A stretch of DNA of 64,000 nt from Bradyrhizobium tropiciagri (GTDB lineage Bacteria > Pseudomonadota > Alphaproteobacteria > Rhizobiales > Xanthobacteraceae): contig NZ_JAFCKH010000001.1 in assembly GCF_018130505.1 (NCBI RefSeq), positions 62,001 to 126,000 on the forward strand, given 5' to 3'. Position 1 is the first letter of the stretch. Each line of letters begins with the position of its first letter. The position numbers and the translations under genes are program-made. Positions 28,351-36,887 of the stretch are shown in pieces. Under the pieces are notes generated by a model. The model was not told the origin of the DNA. It did no database searches and worked only from the letters and a program-made list of their open reading frames with translations.

Positions 28351-29170
28351 AGGGGAGCTCCTTGCCGGTTTCCGCGCCGATGACGCGTTCCGGATGCGTG
28401 AAGATTTCAAATCCGTCCGAGCGGGCGATCGCGGCGAGCGTGATGCCGGCGGCGTCCGCCATCCTGACCGCGAGCGCGGTCGGGGCCGACACCGCGACCA
28501 TCAGCGGTGCGCCGATCGCTGCGGTCTTCTGCACCATCTCGACCGAGACGCGGCTGGTCAGCAGCACCATGCCCTCGCTCGCCACCGCCTTGTCGCGCGC
28601 CAGCGCGCCGGCGAGCTTGTCGAGCGCGTTGTGGCGGCCGACGTCCTCGCGCAGCGCCACGATGCCGCGCGCACCCGTCCAGAACGCGGCGGCGTGCACG
28701 GCGCGGGTCTGGTGATTGATCTCCTGCAGCGGCGCCACCGCCGCCATCGCGGTCATGATCTCGCGCGGCGAGAAGGCGCGCGCCGCCGGCACCACCGCGG
28801 CCGGCCGAACCGCCTCGGCGATGGAATCGATTCCGCACAGGCCGCAGCCGGTCGGCCCGGCGATATGGCGCCGCCGCTCGGCGAGCCGATCGGCCTTGTC
28901 CGACTTCAGCCACATCCTGAGCTCGATGCCGTCGTCGAGCTCGACGATGTCGAGCGTCTCGATTTCATCGGCCGATTGCACGATGCCTTCGCTCAGGGTG
29001 AAGCCGACGGCAAAATCGCCGAGATCCCTGGGCGAGCCCATCATCACGGCATAGGTGCCGCCATTGTAGGTCAACGCGAGCGCCGTCTCCTCCGGGATCA
29101 GGCGCGTGCCGGCGCTGAACGCGCCGTCGCGCCAGATGGTTCGGTTCGCCGTATGGACGGGCTCGCTCAT
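28334..29170 (-). CDS. fdhD: Formate dehydrogenase sulfurtransferase FdhD (FdsC)
   Basis: A 278-aa protein with the CGLCG motif (C109, C112), the cysteine pair that accepts sulfur from a desulfurase and sulfurates the molybdenum cofactor of formate dehydrogenase. Also seen: GFTLSEGI, EDVGRHNALDKL and TSRVSVEMVQK, all family features. The ATG at 29170 is preceded by a GTG that overlaps the fdsA stop by one base; I prefer the ATG. It is the fourth gene of the fdsGBA-fdhD-fdsD operon. Confidence 0.96.
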   Translation of the reverse strand: MSEPVHTANRTIWRDGAFSAGTRLIPEETALALTYNGGTYAVMMGSPRDLGDFAVGFTLSEGIVQSADEIETLDIVELDDGIELRMWLKSDKADRLAERRRHIAGPTGCGLCGIDSIAEAVRPAAVVPAARAFSPREIMTAMAAVAPLQEINHQTRAVHAAAFWTGARGIVALREDVGRHNALDKLAGALARDKAVASEGMVLLTSRVSVEMVQKTAAIGAPLMVAVSAPTALAVRMADAAGITLAAIARSDGFEIFTHPERVIGAETGKELPYVVVA

Positions 29171-29172
29171 CA

Positions 29173-32049
29173 CTACTCCGCGGCTTCCACCACCGGCGCA
29201 ATACGGCGGGAGTGGCGCGCTTGCTCGTCATAGGCCTTCTGCCAGTCCGACGGACCGTTGGAAGGCGAGATCTGCACGGCGGTCACCTTATACTCCGGAC
29301 AGTTGGTCGCCCAGTCGGAGAAGTCGGTCGTGATCACATTCGCCTGGGTGTCCGGGTGGTGGAACGTGGTGTAGACCACGCCCGGCGCCACGCGGTCGGT
29401 GATCTCCGCGCGCAGCGTGGTCTCGCCGGCGCGGCTCGTCAGCCGCACCCAGTCGCCGTCGCGCACGCCGCGCTGCTCGGCGTCGTGCGGATGGATCTCG
29501 AGCCGGTCCTCGGCATGCCAGACCACGTTCTCGGTGCGGCGGGTCTGCGCACCGACATTGTACTGGCTGAGGATGCGGCCCGTCGTGAGCAGCAGCGGAT
29601 AGCGCGGGCCGGTGCGCTCGTCGGTCGCGATATATTCGGTGACGATGAACTTGCCCTTGCCGCGGACGAAGCCGTCGATATGCATCACCGGCGTGCCCTC
29701 GGGCGCCTTGTCGTTGCAGGGCCACTGCACCGAGCCGAGTTCGTCAAGCTTTGCATACGAGACGCCGGCGAAGGTCGGCGTCAGCGCGGCGATCTCGTCC
29801 ATGATCTCGGAGGGATGCTTGTAGTTCATCTCGAGGCCCATCGCCTTGGCGAGCAGGATCGTCACCTCCCAGTCGGCATAGCCGTTGAGCGGCGTCATCA
29901 CCTTGCGGACGCGCTGGATGCGGCGCTCGGCATTGGTGAAGGTTCCGTCCTTCTCCAGGAAGGTCGAGCCGGGCAGGAAGACGTGGGCGTAGTTCGCGGT
30001 CTCGTTGAGGAAGAGATCGTGGACGATGACGCATTCCATCGCAGACAGCGCCGCCACCACGTGCTTGGTGTTCGGGTCGGACTGCAGGATGTCCTCGCCC
30101 TGCACGTAGAGGCCCATGAAGGTGCCTTCGATCGCGGCGTCGAACATGTTGGGGATGCGCAGGCCCGGCTCCTTGTTGAGCTTGACGTTCCACATCGCCT
30201 CGAACTGCTCGCGCACCGCATCGCCCGAGATGTGGCGGTAGCCGGGCAACTCGTGCGGGAACGAGCCCATGTCGCAGGAGCCCTGCACGTTGTTCTGGCC
30301 GCGCAGCGGGTTCACGCCGACGCCGGGCCGGCCGATATTGCCGGTGACCATCGCGAGGTTGGCGATCGCGATCACCGTGGTCGAGCCCTGGCTGTGCTCG
30401 GTGACGCCGAGCCCGTAATAGATCGCGCCGTTGCCGCCGGTGGCGTAAATCCGCGCCGCCTCGCGCAGCACCTTCGGATCGACGCCGGTCATGATCGCCG
30501 TCGCTTCCGGGCTGTACTTCTCCTGGGCGACGAAGGCCGCCCAATCCGAGAACTCGCTCCAGTCGCAGCGTTCGCGCACGAAGCTTTCGTTGACGAGCCC
30601 TTCGGTGACGATGACATGGGCGAGCGCGGTGACTACGGCAACGTTGGTGCCAGGCATCAGCGGCAGGTGCAGCGCCTTCACATGCGGCGATTCCACCATC
30701 TCGGTGCGGCGCGGATCGACCACGATCAGCTTGGCGCCCTGGCGCAGCCGCTTCTTCAGCCGCGAGGCGAACACCGGATGCGCCGAGGCGGGATTGGCGC
30801 CGATGATCACCACGACGTCGGTGTCTTCCACCGAGTCGAAATCCTGCGTGCCGGCCGAGGTGCCGAAGGTCTGCGACAGGCCGTAGCCGGTCGGCGAATG
30901 GCAGACGCGGGCGCAGGTGTCGACATTGTTGTTGCCGAAGCCGGCGCGGATCAGCTTCTGCACCAGATAGGTCTCTTCATTGGTGCAGCGCGAGGAGGTG
31001 ATGCCGCCGACCGCGTCGCGGCCATACTTCTCCTGAATGCCCTTGAACTTCGCGGCGGCGAAGTTGAACGCCTCGTCCCACGACACTTCCTGCCAGGGGT
31101 CCTCGATCCGTTCGCGGATCATCGGCTTGAGGATACGCTCCTTGTGCGTGGTGTAGCCCCAGGCGAAACGGCCCTTGACGCAGGAGTGGCCGCGATTGGC
31201 CTTGCCGTCCTTGTAGGGCACCATGCGCACCACTTCCTCGCCGCGCATCTCGGCCTTGAAGGTGCAGCCGACGCCGCAATAGGCGCAGGTGGTGACGAGC
31301 GAGTGCTCGGGCTGGCCGATCTCGATCACGGACTTTTCGGTCAGCGTCGCGGTCGGGCAGGCCTGCACGCAGGCGCCGCAGGACACGCATTCGGAGCCGA
31401 GGAAGCTCTCGCTCATGCCGGGCGAGACGCGGCTGTCGAAGCCGCGGCCGGAGATCGTCAGCGCGAAGGTGCCTTGCACCTCCTCGCAGGCGCGGACGCA
31501 GCGCGAACACACGATGCACTTGGAAGGATCGTAAGTGAAGTACGGATTGGATTCGTCCTTCGCCATCCAGTTGTCGTTGTCGCAGCCATGGGCCTTGGCG
31601 AAGACGTGGTTCTCGCCTTCATAACCGTAGCGCACGTCGCGCAGGCCGACTGCGCCCGCCATGTCCTGCAATTCGCAGTCGCCGTTGGCGGCGCAGGTCA
31701 GGCAGTCCAGCGGATGGTCGGAGATGTAGAGCTCCATCACGCCCTTGCGCAGCTGCTTGAGCCGCTCGCTCTGGGTGTGGACCACGAGGCCGTTCATTGC
31801 AGGCGTGGTGCAGGAGGCCGGCGTGCCGGCACGGCCCTCGATCTCCACCAGACACAGCCGGCAGGAGCCGAAGGCGTCGACCATGTCGGTCGCGCACAGC
31901 TTCGGGATCTGCGTGCCGGCTTCCATCGCAGCCCGCATGATCGAGGTGCCTTCGGGCACCGTGACCTGATTGCCGTCGATGGTCAACGTGACCATCGTCT
32001 CCGATTTGGACTTGGGCGTGCCGAAATCGATTTCCTGGATCAGCGACAT
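29173..32049 (-). CDS. fdsA: NAD-dependent formate dehydrogenase alpha subunit (Mo-bisPGD, FeS)
   Basis: A 958-aa catalytic subunit. In order: a plant-type [2Fe-2S] site (C52, C63, C66, C80), a His-ligated cluster (H112, C116, C119, C125), two ferredoxin [4Fe-4S] sites (C178/181/184/188 and C221/224/227/231), then the Moco domain with its [4Fe-4S] site (C255, C258, C262, C290). The predicted Mo ligand is C383 with H384 in VDTCARVCHSP, so it is the cysteine and not the selenocysteine form. It oxidises formate to CO2 and passes electrons to FdsB. Start ATG 32049 follows GGGAAATCACG, 14 bases after the fdsB stop. Length matches known FdsA proteins. Confidence 0.97.
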   Translation of the reverse strand: MSLIQEIDFGTPKSKSETMVTLTIDGNQVTVPEGTSIMRAAMEAGTQIPKLCATDMVDAFGSCRLCLVEIEGRAGTPASCTTPAMNGLVVHTQSERLKQLRKGVMELYISDHPLDCLTCAANGDCELQDMAGAVGLRDVRYGYEGENHVFAKAHGCDNDNWMAKDESNPYFTYDPSKCIVCSRCVRACEEVQGTFALTISGRGFDSRVSPGMSESFLGSECVSCGACVQACPTATLTEKSVIEIGQPEHSLVTTCAYCGVGCTFKAEMRGEEVVRMVPYKDGKANRGHSCVKGRFAWGYTTHKERILKPMIRERIEDPWQEVSWDEAFNFAAAKFKGIQEKYGRDAVGGITSSRCTNEETYLVQKLIRAGFGNNNVDTCARVCHSPTGYGLSQTFGTSAGTQDFDSVEDTDVVVIIGANPASAHPVFASRLKKRLRQGAKLIVVDPRRTEMVESPHVKALHLPLMPGTNVAVVTALAHVIVTEGLVNESFVRERCDWSEFSDWAAFVAQEKYSPEATAIMTGVDPKVLREAARIYATGGNGAIYYGLGVTEHSQGSTTVIAIANLAMVTGNIGRPGVGVNPLRGQNNVQGSCDMGSFPHELPGYRHISGDAVREQFEAMWNVKLNKEPGLRIPNMFDAAIEGTFMGLYVQGEDILQSDPNTKHVVAALSAMECVIVHDLFLNETANYAHVFLPGSTFLEKDGTFTNAERRIQRVRKVMTPLNGYADWEVTILLAKAMGLEMNYKHPSEIMDEIAALTPTFAGVSYAKLDELGSVQWPCNDKAPEGTPVMHIDGFVRGKGKFIVTEYIATDERTGPRYPLLLTTGRILSQYNVGAQTRRTENVVWHAEDRLEIHPHDAEQRGVRDGDWVRLTSRAGETTLRAEITDRVAPGVVYTTFHHPDTQANVITTDFSDWATNCPEYKVTAVQISPSNGPSDWQKAYDEQARHSRRIAPVVEAAE

Positions 32050-32063
32050 CGTGATTTCCCTGT

Positions 32064-33620
32064 CTATTCCGCGGCCTGCAGACGGGCCGGTGCGGGACCA
32101 AAATCTTCCCGGAAGTGTTTCAAGGCGCTCATCACGGGGTAGGGCGTGAAGCCGCCGAGTGCGCAGAGCGAGCCGAACTTCATGGTGTTGCAGAGGTCTT
32201 CGACCACGGCGAGGTTTTGTGCGACGCGCTCGCCGTTGATGATCTTGTTGATGGTCTCGACGCCGCGGGTCGAGCCGATCCGGCACGGCGTGCACTTGCC
32301 GCAGGATTCGACGGCGCAGAACTCCATGGCAAAGCGCGCCTGCTTCGCCATGTCGACGCTGTCGTCGAACACGACGACGCCCGCATGTCCGATCAGACCG
32401 TCGCGCGCCGCGAACGCTTCGTAGTCGAAGGGAGTATCAAACAACGCGCGCGGGAAGTAGGCGCCGAGCGGACCGCCGACTTGGACCGCGCGGACCGGAC
32501 GGCCGGTGAAGGTGCCGCCGCCGATATCGTCGATCAGTTCGCCGAGCGTGATGCCGAAGGCGGTCTCGAACAAGCCGCCGTATTTGATGTTGCCGGCGAG
32601 CTGGATCGGCATCGTGCCGCGCGAGCGGCCCATGCCGAAATCGGAATAGGCCTTGGCGCCGTTGTCGAGGATGAAGGGAATCGCCGCGAACGACAGCACG
32701 TTGTTGATCACGGTCGGACGGCCGAACAGGCCCTTGTGCGCCGGCAGCGGCGGTTTCGCCCGCACGATGCCGCGGCGGCCTTCGAGGCTCTCGAGCAGCG
32801 AGGTCTCCTCGCCGCAGACATAGGCGCCGGCGCCGACGCGCACCTCGAGATCGAACTCATGCACTGAACCGCCGATGCGCTTGCCGAGCAGGCCGGCGCG
32901 CCGGGCGGCGACGATCGCGGCGTTCATCGCCTCGACCGCGTGCGGATATTCGGAGCGGATGTAGATGTAGCCCTTGGTGGCGCCGACCGTGATGCCCGCG
33001 ATCGTCATGCCCTCGATCACGACGAGGGGGTCGCCTTCCATGATCATGCGGTCGGCGAACGTGCCGCTGTCACCTTCGTCGGCGTTGCAGACGATGTATT
33101 TGCGGTCGGCGCTGGTCTGCGCCACCGTCTTCCACTTGATGCCGGTCGGGAAGCCGGCGCCGCCGCGGCCGCGCAGGCCCGAGGTGGTGACGTCGGCGAG
33201 GATCTGATCGGAGGTCAGCGTCAGCGCCCGCTCCAGGCCCCTGTAGCCGCCATGGGCGCGGTAGTCGTCGACCGAGCGCGGATCGATCACGCCGCAGCGC
33301 GCGAAGGTCAGGCGGGTCTGGCGCTTCAGCCAGGGAATCTCATCCGTGACACCAAGCCGCAGGGCGTGCTGGCCATTGCCGGCCATGGCGTCGAGCAGGG
33401 CAGGCACCTCGGCCGTCGTCACCGGACCGAACGCGATGCGGCCCTGAGGCGTCGCCAGCTCGACCATTGGCTCCAGCCAGTACAGCCCGCGCGAGCCCGT
33501 CCTGACGATCTCGATCGCGACACCGCGCTTGGCCGCGGTTTGCTCGAAGGCGAGGGCGACGTCGTCGGCGCCGACCGCAACCGCACCGGCATCGCGAGGG
33601 ATGAAGATCCGCATGCTCAT
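32064..33620 (-). CDS. fdsB: NAD-dependent formate dehydrogenase beta subunit (FMN/NADH)
   Basis: A 518-aa fusion-type subunit, related to NuoF with a thioredoxin-like N-terminus (about residues 1-120). The NAD/FMN-binding region shows GLRGRGGAGFPTGIKW and GAGAYVCGEETSLLESLEG, and the C-terminal [4Fe-4S] site shows ESCGKCTPCRIG with a later C in SLCALGG. It reduces NAD+ with electrons from FdsA. The ATG overlaps the fdsG stop by four bases (ATGA). Confidence 0.97.
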   Translation of the reverse strand: MSMRIFIPRDAGAVAVGADDVALAFEQTAAKRGVAIEIVRTGSRGLYWLEPMVELATPQGRIAFGPVTTAEVPALLDAMAGNGQHALRLGVTDEIPWLKRQTRLTFARCGVIDPRSVDDYRAHGGYRGLERALTLTSDQILADVTTSGLRGRGGAGFPTGIKWKTVAQTSADRKYIVCNADEGDSGTFADRMIMEGDPLVVIEGMTIAGITVGATKGYIYIRSEYPHAVEAMNAAIVAARRAGLLGKRIGGSVHEFDLEVRVGAGAYVCGEETSLLESLEGRRGIVRAKPPLPAHKGLFGRPTVINNVLSFAAIPFILDNGAKAYSDFGMGRSRGTMPIQLAGNIKYGGLFETAFGITLGELIDDIGGGTFTGRPVRAVQVGGPLGAYFPRALFDTPFDYEAFAARDGLIGHAGVVVFDDSVDMAKQARFAMEFCAVESCGKCTPCRIGSTRGVETINKIINGERVAQNLAVVEDLCNTMKFGSLCALGGFTPYPVMSALKHFREDFGPAPARLQAAE

Positions 33621-34093
33621 CGCTGTGCCTCCGCGACCAGCGCGTCGATCCGCGTCTCGTCGAGCCGGCCGACCACACGGCCGTCAAGCATTGCCGAAGG
33701 CGCGGTGGCGCAGAGACCGAGGCAGTAGATCGGCTCCAGCGTCACGCGGTCGTCGGCGGTGGTATTGCCGAGGGAAATGCCGAGCTTGGCCTCCGCGCGC
33801 GCGGCCAGGGCGTCGCCGCCGGCGGCCTGGCAGGCCTCGGCGCGGCACAGCTTGAGGACATGGCGTCCGGCCGGTTGCTTGCGGAAGTCGTGGTAGAAGG
33901 TGAACACGCCGTGCACCTCGGCGCGGGACAGACTGAGCGCCTGCGCGACCATGGGAATCGCCGGCTCGGGCACGTAGCCGAAGGCCTCCTGCAGTGCGTG
34001 CAGGATCACCAGCGTGGCGCCCTCCAGGCCAGAATGTTCGGCGATGATTTCAGCGCCGCGCGCCTCATCCCAGGGTTCGTATCCCGATGTCAT
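33617..34093 (-). CDS. fdsG: NAD-dependent formate dehydrogenase gamma subunit
   Basis: A 158-aa NuoE-like protein with a [2Fe-2S] site at C83, C88 (LCRAEACQ), C124 and C128 (YCLGLCA). It has the helical N-terminus with VILHALQEAFGYVP seen in this family. It forms the electron-transfer diaphorase unit with FdsB. First gene of the operon; the promoter must lie in the 243-base AT-rich gap shared with the divergent LysR gene. Confidence 0.96.
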   Translation of the reverse strand: MTSGYEPWDEARGAEIIAEHSGLEGATLVILHALQEAFGYVPEPAIPMVAQALSLSRAEVHGVFTFYHDFRKQPAGRHVLKLCRAEACQAAGGDALAARAEAKLGISLGNTTADDRVTLEPIYCLGLCATAPSAMLDGRVVGRLDETRIDALVAEAQR

Positions 34094-34210
34094 CCGCGAT
34101 TCTCATGATCAGTTTTTTTGCTTCCTCCATTGAATTGGAATCGCTCGAAACATCAATAAAGCTGTCTCATGCGGCGATTGCGAAAGGCGATTAATAGCTT
34201 TGTTCAATTG

Positions 34211-34229
34211 ATTGATTTATAATCGCAAT
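34211..34229 (-). promoter_or_regulatory. Candidate LysR operator in the fdsG/LysR intergenic region
   Basis: ATTG-N11-CAAT, an inverted repeat of the T-N11-A type bound by LysR regulators, within the AT-rich gap between divergent fdsG and the LysR gene. It lies 118 bases upstream of the fdsG ATG and 108 bases upstream of the LysR start, a suitable distance for both. Confidence 0.5.
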
Positions 34230-34336
34230 AATGATTGGAAATCACGGACTTCGGACGCGCTTTGGGATTACGGATCGCGCCGCGATCGTGGTACGTGTGA
34301 CAGTGTTGGGACACCGTTTCTGATGGGGTTTGATCC

Positions 34337-35233
34337 TTGATCGACAAGCTGGAATTACTGCTGGCGCTGGCCAAGGAGCGGCACTTCGGCCGAGCGGCGG
34401 AGGCCTGCGGCGTGACCCAGCCGACCATGTCGACCAGCCTCAAGCAGCTCGAGGAAATTCTCGGCGTCATGCTGGTGCAGCGCGGATCCCGCTTCCAGGG
34501 ATTCACACCGGAAGGTGAACGGACCCTTGACTGGGCGCGTCGCATTGTCGGCGACGCGCGGGCGATGAAGCAGGAGATCAACAGCCTCAAGGACAAGCTG
34601 TCGGGCGAGATCCGGATCGCCGCGATCCCGACCGTGCTCGGCATGGTGGCCTCCCTGACCACGCCGTTCCGCGCGCGGCATCCCGAGGTGCGCTTCCGCA
34701 TCCAGTCCTGCACGTCCGCGGACGTGCTCGGCCTGCTGGAGAACCTCGAGGTCGATGCCGGGCTGACCTATATCGAGAACGAGCCGATCGGCAAGGTGCG
34801 CACCATTCCGCTCTACAATGAGAGCTATCGGCTGCTGACGGCGCCGGACGCGATGTTCGGCGATCGCAAGCAGGTGACGTGGAAGGAGGTCGGCACCGTG
34901 CCGCTCTGCCTGCTGACACCAGACATGCAGAACCGCCGCATCATCGATCGCGCCCTGACGTCGGTCGGCGCCGAGGCAACGCCGACGCTGACCTCGAATT
35001 CGCTGCTGGTTCTGTACACCCATGTGAAGACCGGCCGCTGGGCGAGCGTGATGCCGGCCAAGCTCGCGGAGACACTTGGGCTCGCCAATGCCGTGCGCAG
35101 CATCCCGATCGTCGATCCGTTGGTGAACTACAGCATCGGCATGGTGATCCCGCAGCGCGATCCGATGACGCCGCTGATCGCGGCCCTGGTGCAGGTCGCG
35201 CGCGAAGTCGCGCCGACGCTGGAGACGGCGTAG
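34337..35233 (+). CDS. LysR-family regulator, probable activator of fds operon
   Basis: A 298-aa LysR protein. The N-terminal helix-turn-helix region is HFGRAAEACGVTQPTMSTSLKQLEE, followed by the linker helix and a periplasmic-binding-like effector domain beginning near IRIAAIPTVLGMVAS. Start is a TTG at 34337, since an upstream ATG is closed by a stop at once. The divergent arrangement with the fds operon matches the FdsR-type regulator known beside fdsGBACD in Cupriavidus. A formate or downstream signal effector is probable, not shown. Confidence 0.88.
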   Translation: MIDKLELLLALAKERHFGRAAEACGVTQPTMSTSLKQLEEILGVMLVQRGSRFQGFTPEGERTLDWARRIVGDARAMKQEINSLKDKLSGEIRIAAIPTVLGMVASLTTPFRARHPEVRFRIQSCTSADVLGLLENLEVDAGLTYIENEPIGKVRTIPLYNESYRLLTAPDAMFGDRKQVTWKEVGTVPLCLLTPDMQNRRIIDRALTSVGAEATPTLTSNSLLVLYTHVKTGRWASVMPAKLAETLGLANAVRSIPIVDPLVNYSIGMVIPQRDPMTPLIAALVQVAREVAPTLETA

Positions 35234-35305
35234 CACCCGGCATTCTGCCGGGTTCCTTCAGGGCGGTTCCTGCTTCAGACAATTTTCTCGCGCTTGCGCA
35301 GCGGC

Positions 35306-35330
35306 GGAACTCTCCGCCGGCTTGTCGGTT
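35306..35330 (+). promoter_or_regulatory. Possible EcfG-type promoter before opgG
   Basis: GGAAC-N16-GGTT, close to the GGAAC-N16/17-CGTT of the alphaproteobacterial general stress sigma factor. It ends 37 bases before the opgG start. One base of the -10 element departs from the consensus, so this is tentative. Confidence 0.3.
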
Positions 35331-35366
35331 TCATTGCGGCGTTCCGACCAGCCAGCAGGAGATGTT

Positions 35367-36887
35367 TTGAATCGCCGTCAACTCCTTCACGGATCGGCCG
35401 TGTTGCCGACGCTTTTGCTCCTGCCACGGCGCGAGGCCGCCGCTGCGGCGACGGGGAACCCGCCGGATACTCCTTTCAGCGCGTCCATGGTGAGAGAGCT
35501 TGCCCGCAATCTCGCCGCCAAATCTTTCGAGGCGCCGGACGAGACGCTGCCGAACGGCCTGAAGGATCTGACCTACGATCAGTACCGGTCGATCCGCTTC
35601 TCGCCGGAGCGCGCGCTCTGGCGCGACAGGAAGCTGCCGTTCGAAGCGCAGTTCTTCCATCGCGGCTTCTTCTACAAGAACAGGGTCGCCATCTTCGAGG
35701 TGGCCGACGGCAAGGCGAGTGCGATCCGCTACAGCAAGGACGAGTTCACGTTCGGCGAGAACGTGCCCGCCTTCGCCGAGAGCGATCTCGGCTTCGCGGG
35801 ATTTCGCATCCACGCGCCGATCAACAAGCCGGACTACAAGGACGAGGTCTGCGTCTTCCTGGGCGCGAGCTATTTCCGCGCCGTTGCCGCAGGCGAGACC
35901 TACGGCCTGTCGGCGCGCGGCCTGTCGATCGACACCGGGGAGGCGAAGGGCGAGGAGTTTCCTTTCTTCAAGGCGTTCTGGCTCGAGCGGCCCTTGCCCG
36001 ATGCGACGTCGCTGGTCATTCATGCCTTGCTCGACAGCAAGAATTGCGCGGCGAGCTATCGTTTCACGATCAGGCCGGGGAAGACCACGGTGTTCGATGT
36101 CGAGGCATCGATCTATCCGCGTGCCGATCTCGAGCACGCCGGCCTCGCGCCGATGACCAGCATGTTCTTCTTCGGGCCCAACGATCGCAACGAGGTCGAT
36201 GATTTTCGTCCCTCGGTGCACGATTCCGACGGGCTTGCGATCTACAACGGCAAGGGCGAGAGCCTGTGGCGCCCACTGAGCAATCCGCGCGATCTGCAGG
36301 TCTCCACGTTCCAGGACGTCAATCCGCACGGCTTCGGGCTGATGCAGCGCGAGAAGAATTTCTTCGCCTATCAGGACATCGAATCGCGCTTCGAGAAGCG
36401 CCCGAGCCTGTGGGTCGAGCCGATCGGTGACTGGGGTGAGGGCGCGGTCATCCTGTTCGAGATTCCGACCAAGGAAGAGATCCACGACAACATCGCCGCG
36501 TTCTGGCGGCCGAAGGTGCCGCTGAAGGCCAAGAGCGAGACCAATCTCACCTATCGCCTGCATTGGGGACCGGACGCGCCGAAGCCGCATTCGCTGGCGC
36601 GCTTCACGCGCACCGGGATCGGCGCGCGCGGCGAGAACAGCAAGCTGTTCGTGCTGGACCTGTTCGGCGACAATCTGAAGGGCCTCGATCCCGCCAGCAT
36701 CAAGGGCGTCGTAAGCGCCGAGAAGGCCGAGATCACCAACATCGTCTCGCAGCCGAACCCGAATACCGGCGGCTGGCGGCTCAGCTTCCAGTGCGCCGTG
36801 AAGAAGGAGCCGATCGAGCTGCGGGCCCATCTGGCCCAGGACGACAAGCCGCTGTCCGAGATCTGGGTCTATCGATGGGCGCCGTAG
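35367..36887 (+). CDS. opgG: Periplasmic glucan biosynthesis protein OpgG/OpgD family
   Basis: A 506-aa periplasmic protein of the OpgG/OpgD family, with typical segments DLTYDQYRSIRF, FFHRGFFYKNRV and GRPLSNPRDLQVSTF-like WRPLSNPRDLQVSTFQD. The N-terminus NRRQLLHGSAVLPTLLLLP looks like a twin-arginine signal, as in E. coli OpgD. Start is a TTG at 35367 with AGGAG seven bases before it; an ATG five bases upstream runs into a stop. It works with OpgH to make osmoregulated periplasmic glucans, and overlaps opgH by 13 bases. Confidence 0.9.
   Translation: MNRRQLLHGSAVLPTLLLLPRREAAAAATGNPPDTPFSASMVRELARNLAAKSFEAPDETLPNGLKDLTYDQYRSIRFSPERALWRDRKLPFEAQFFHRGFFYKNRVAIFEVADGKASAIRYSKDEFTFGENVPAFAESDLGFAGFRIHAPINKPDYKDEVCVFLGASYFRAVAAGETYGLSARGLSIDTGEAKGEEFPFFKAFWLERPLPDATSLVIHALLDSKNCAASYRFTIRPGKTTVFDVEASIYPRADLEHAGLAPMTSMFFFGPNDRNEVDDFRPSVHDSDGLAIYNGKGESLWRPLSNPRDLQVSTFQDVNPHGFGLMQREKNFFAYQDIESRFEKRPSLWVEPIGDWGEGAVILFEIPTKEEIHDNIAAFWRPKVPLKAKSETNLTYRLHWGPDAPKPHSLARFTRTGIGARGENSKLFVLDLFGDNLKGLDPASIKGVVSAEKAEITNIVSQPNPNTGGWRLSFQCAVKKEPIELRAHLAQDDKPLSEIWVYRWAP

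Noticed and set aside
29212-32142. 976-codon plus-strand frame opposite fdsA
   Set aside because: fdsA has all cluster cysteines on the minus strand, so this frame is not coding.
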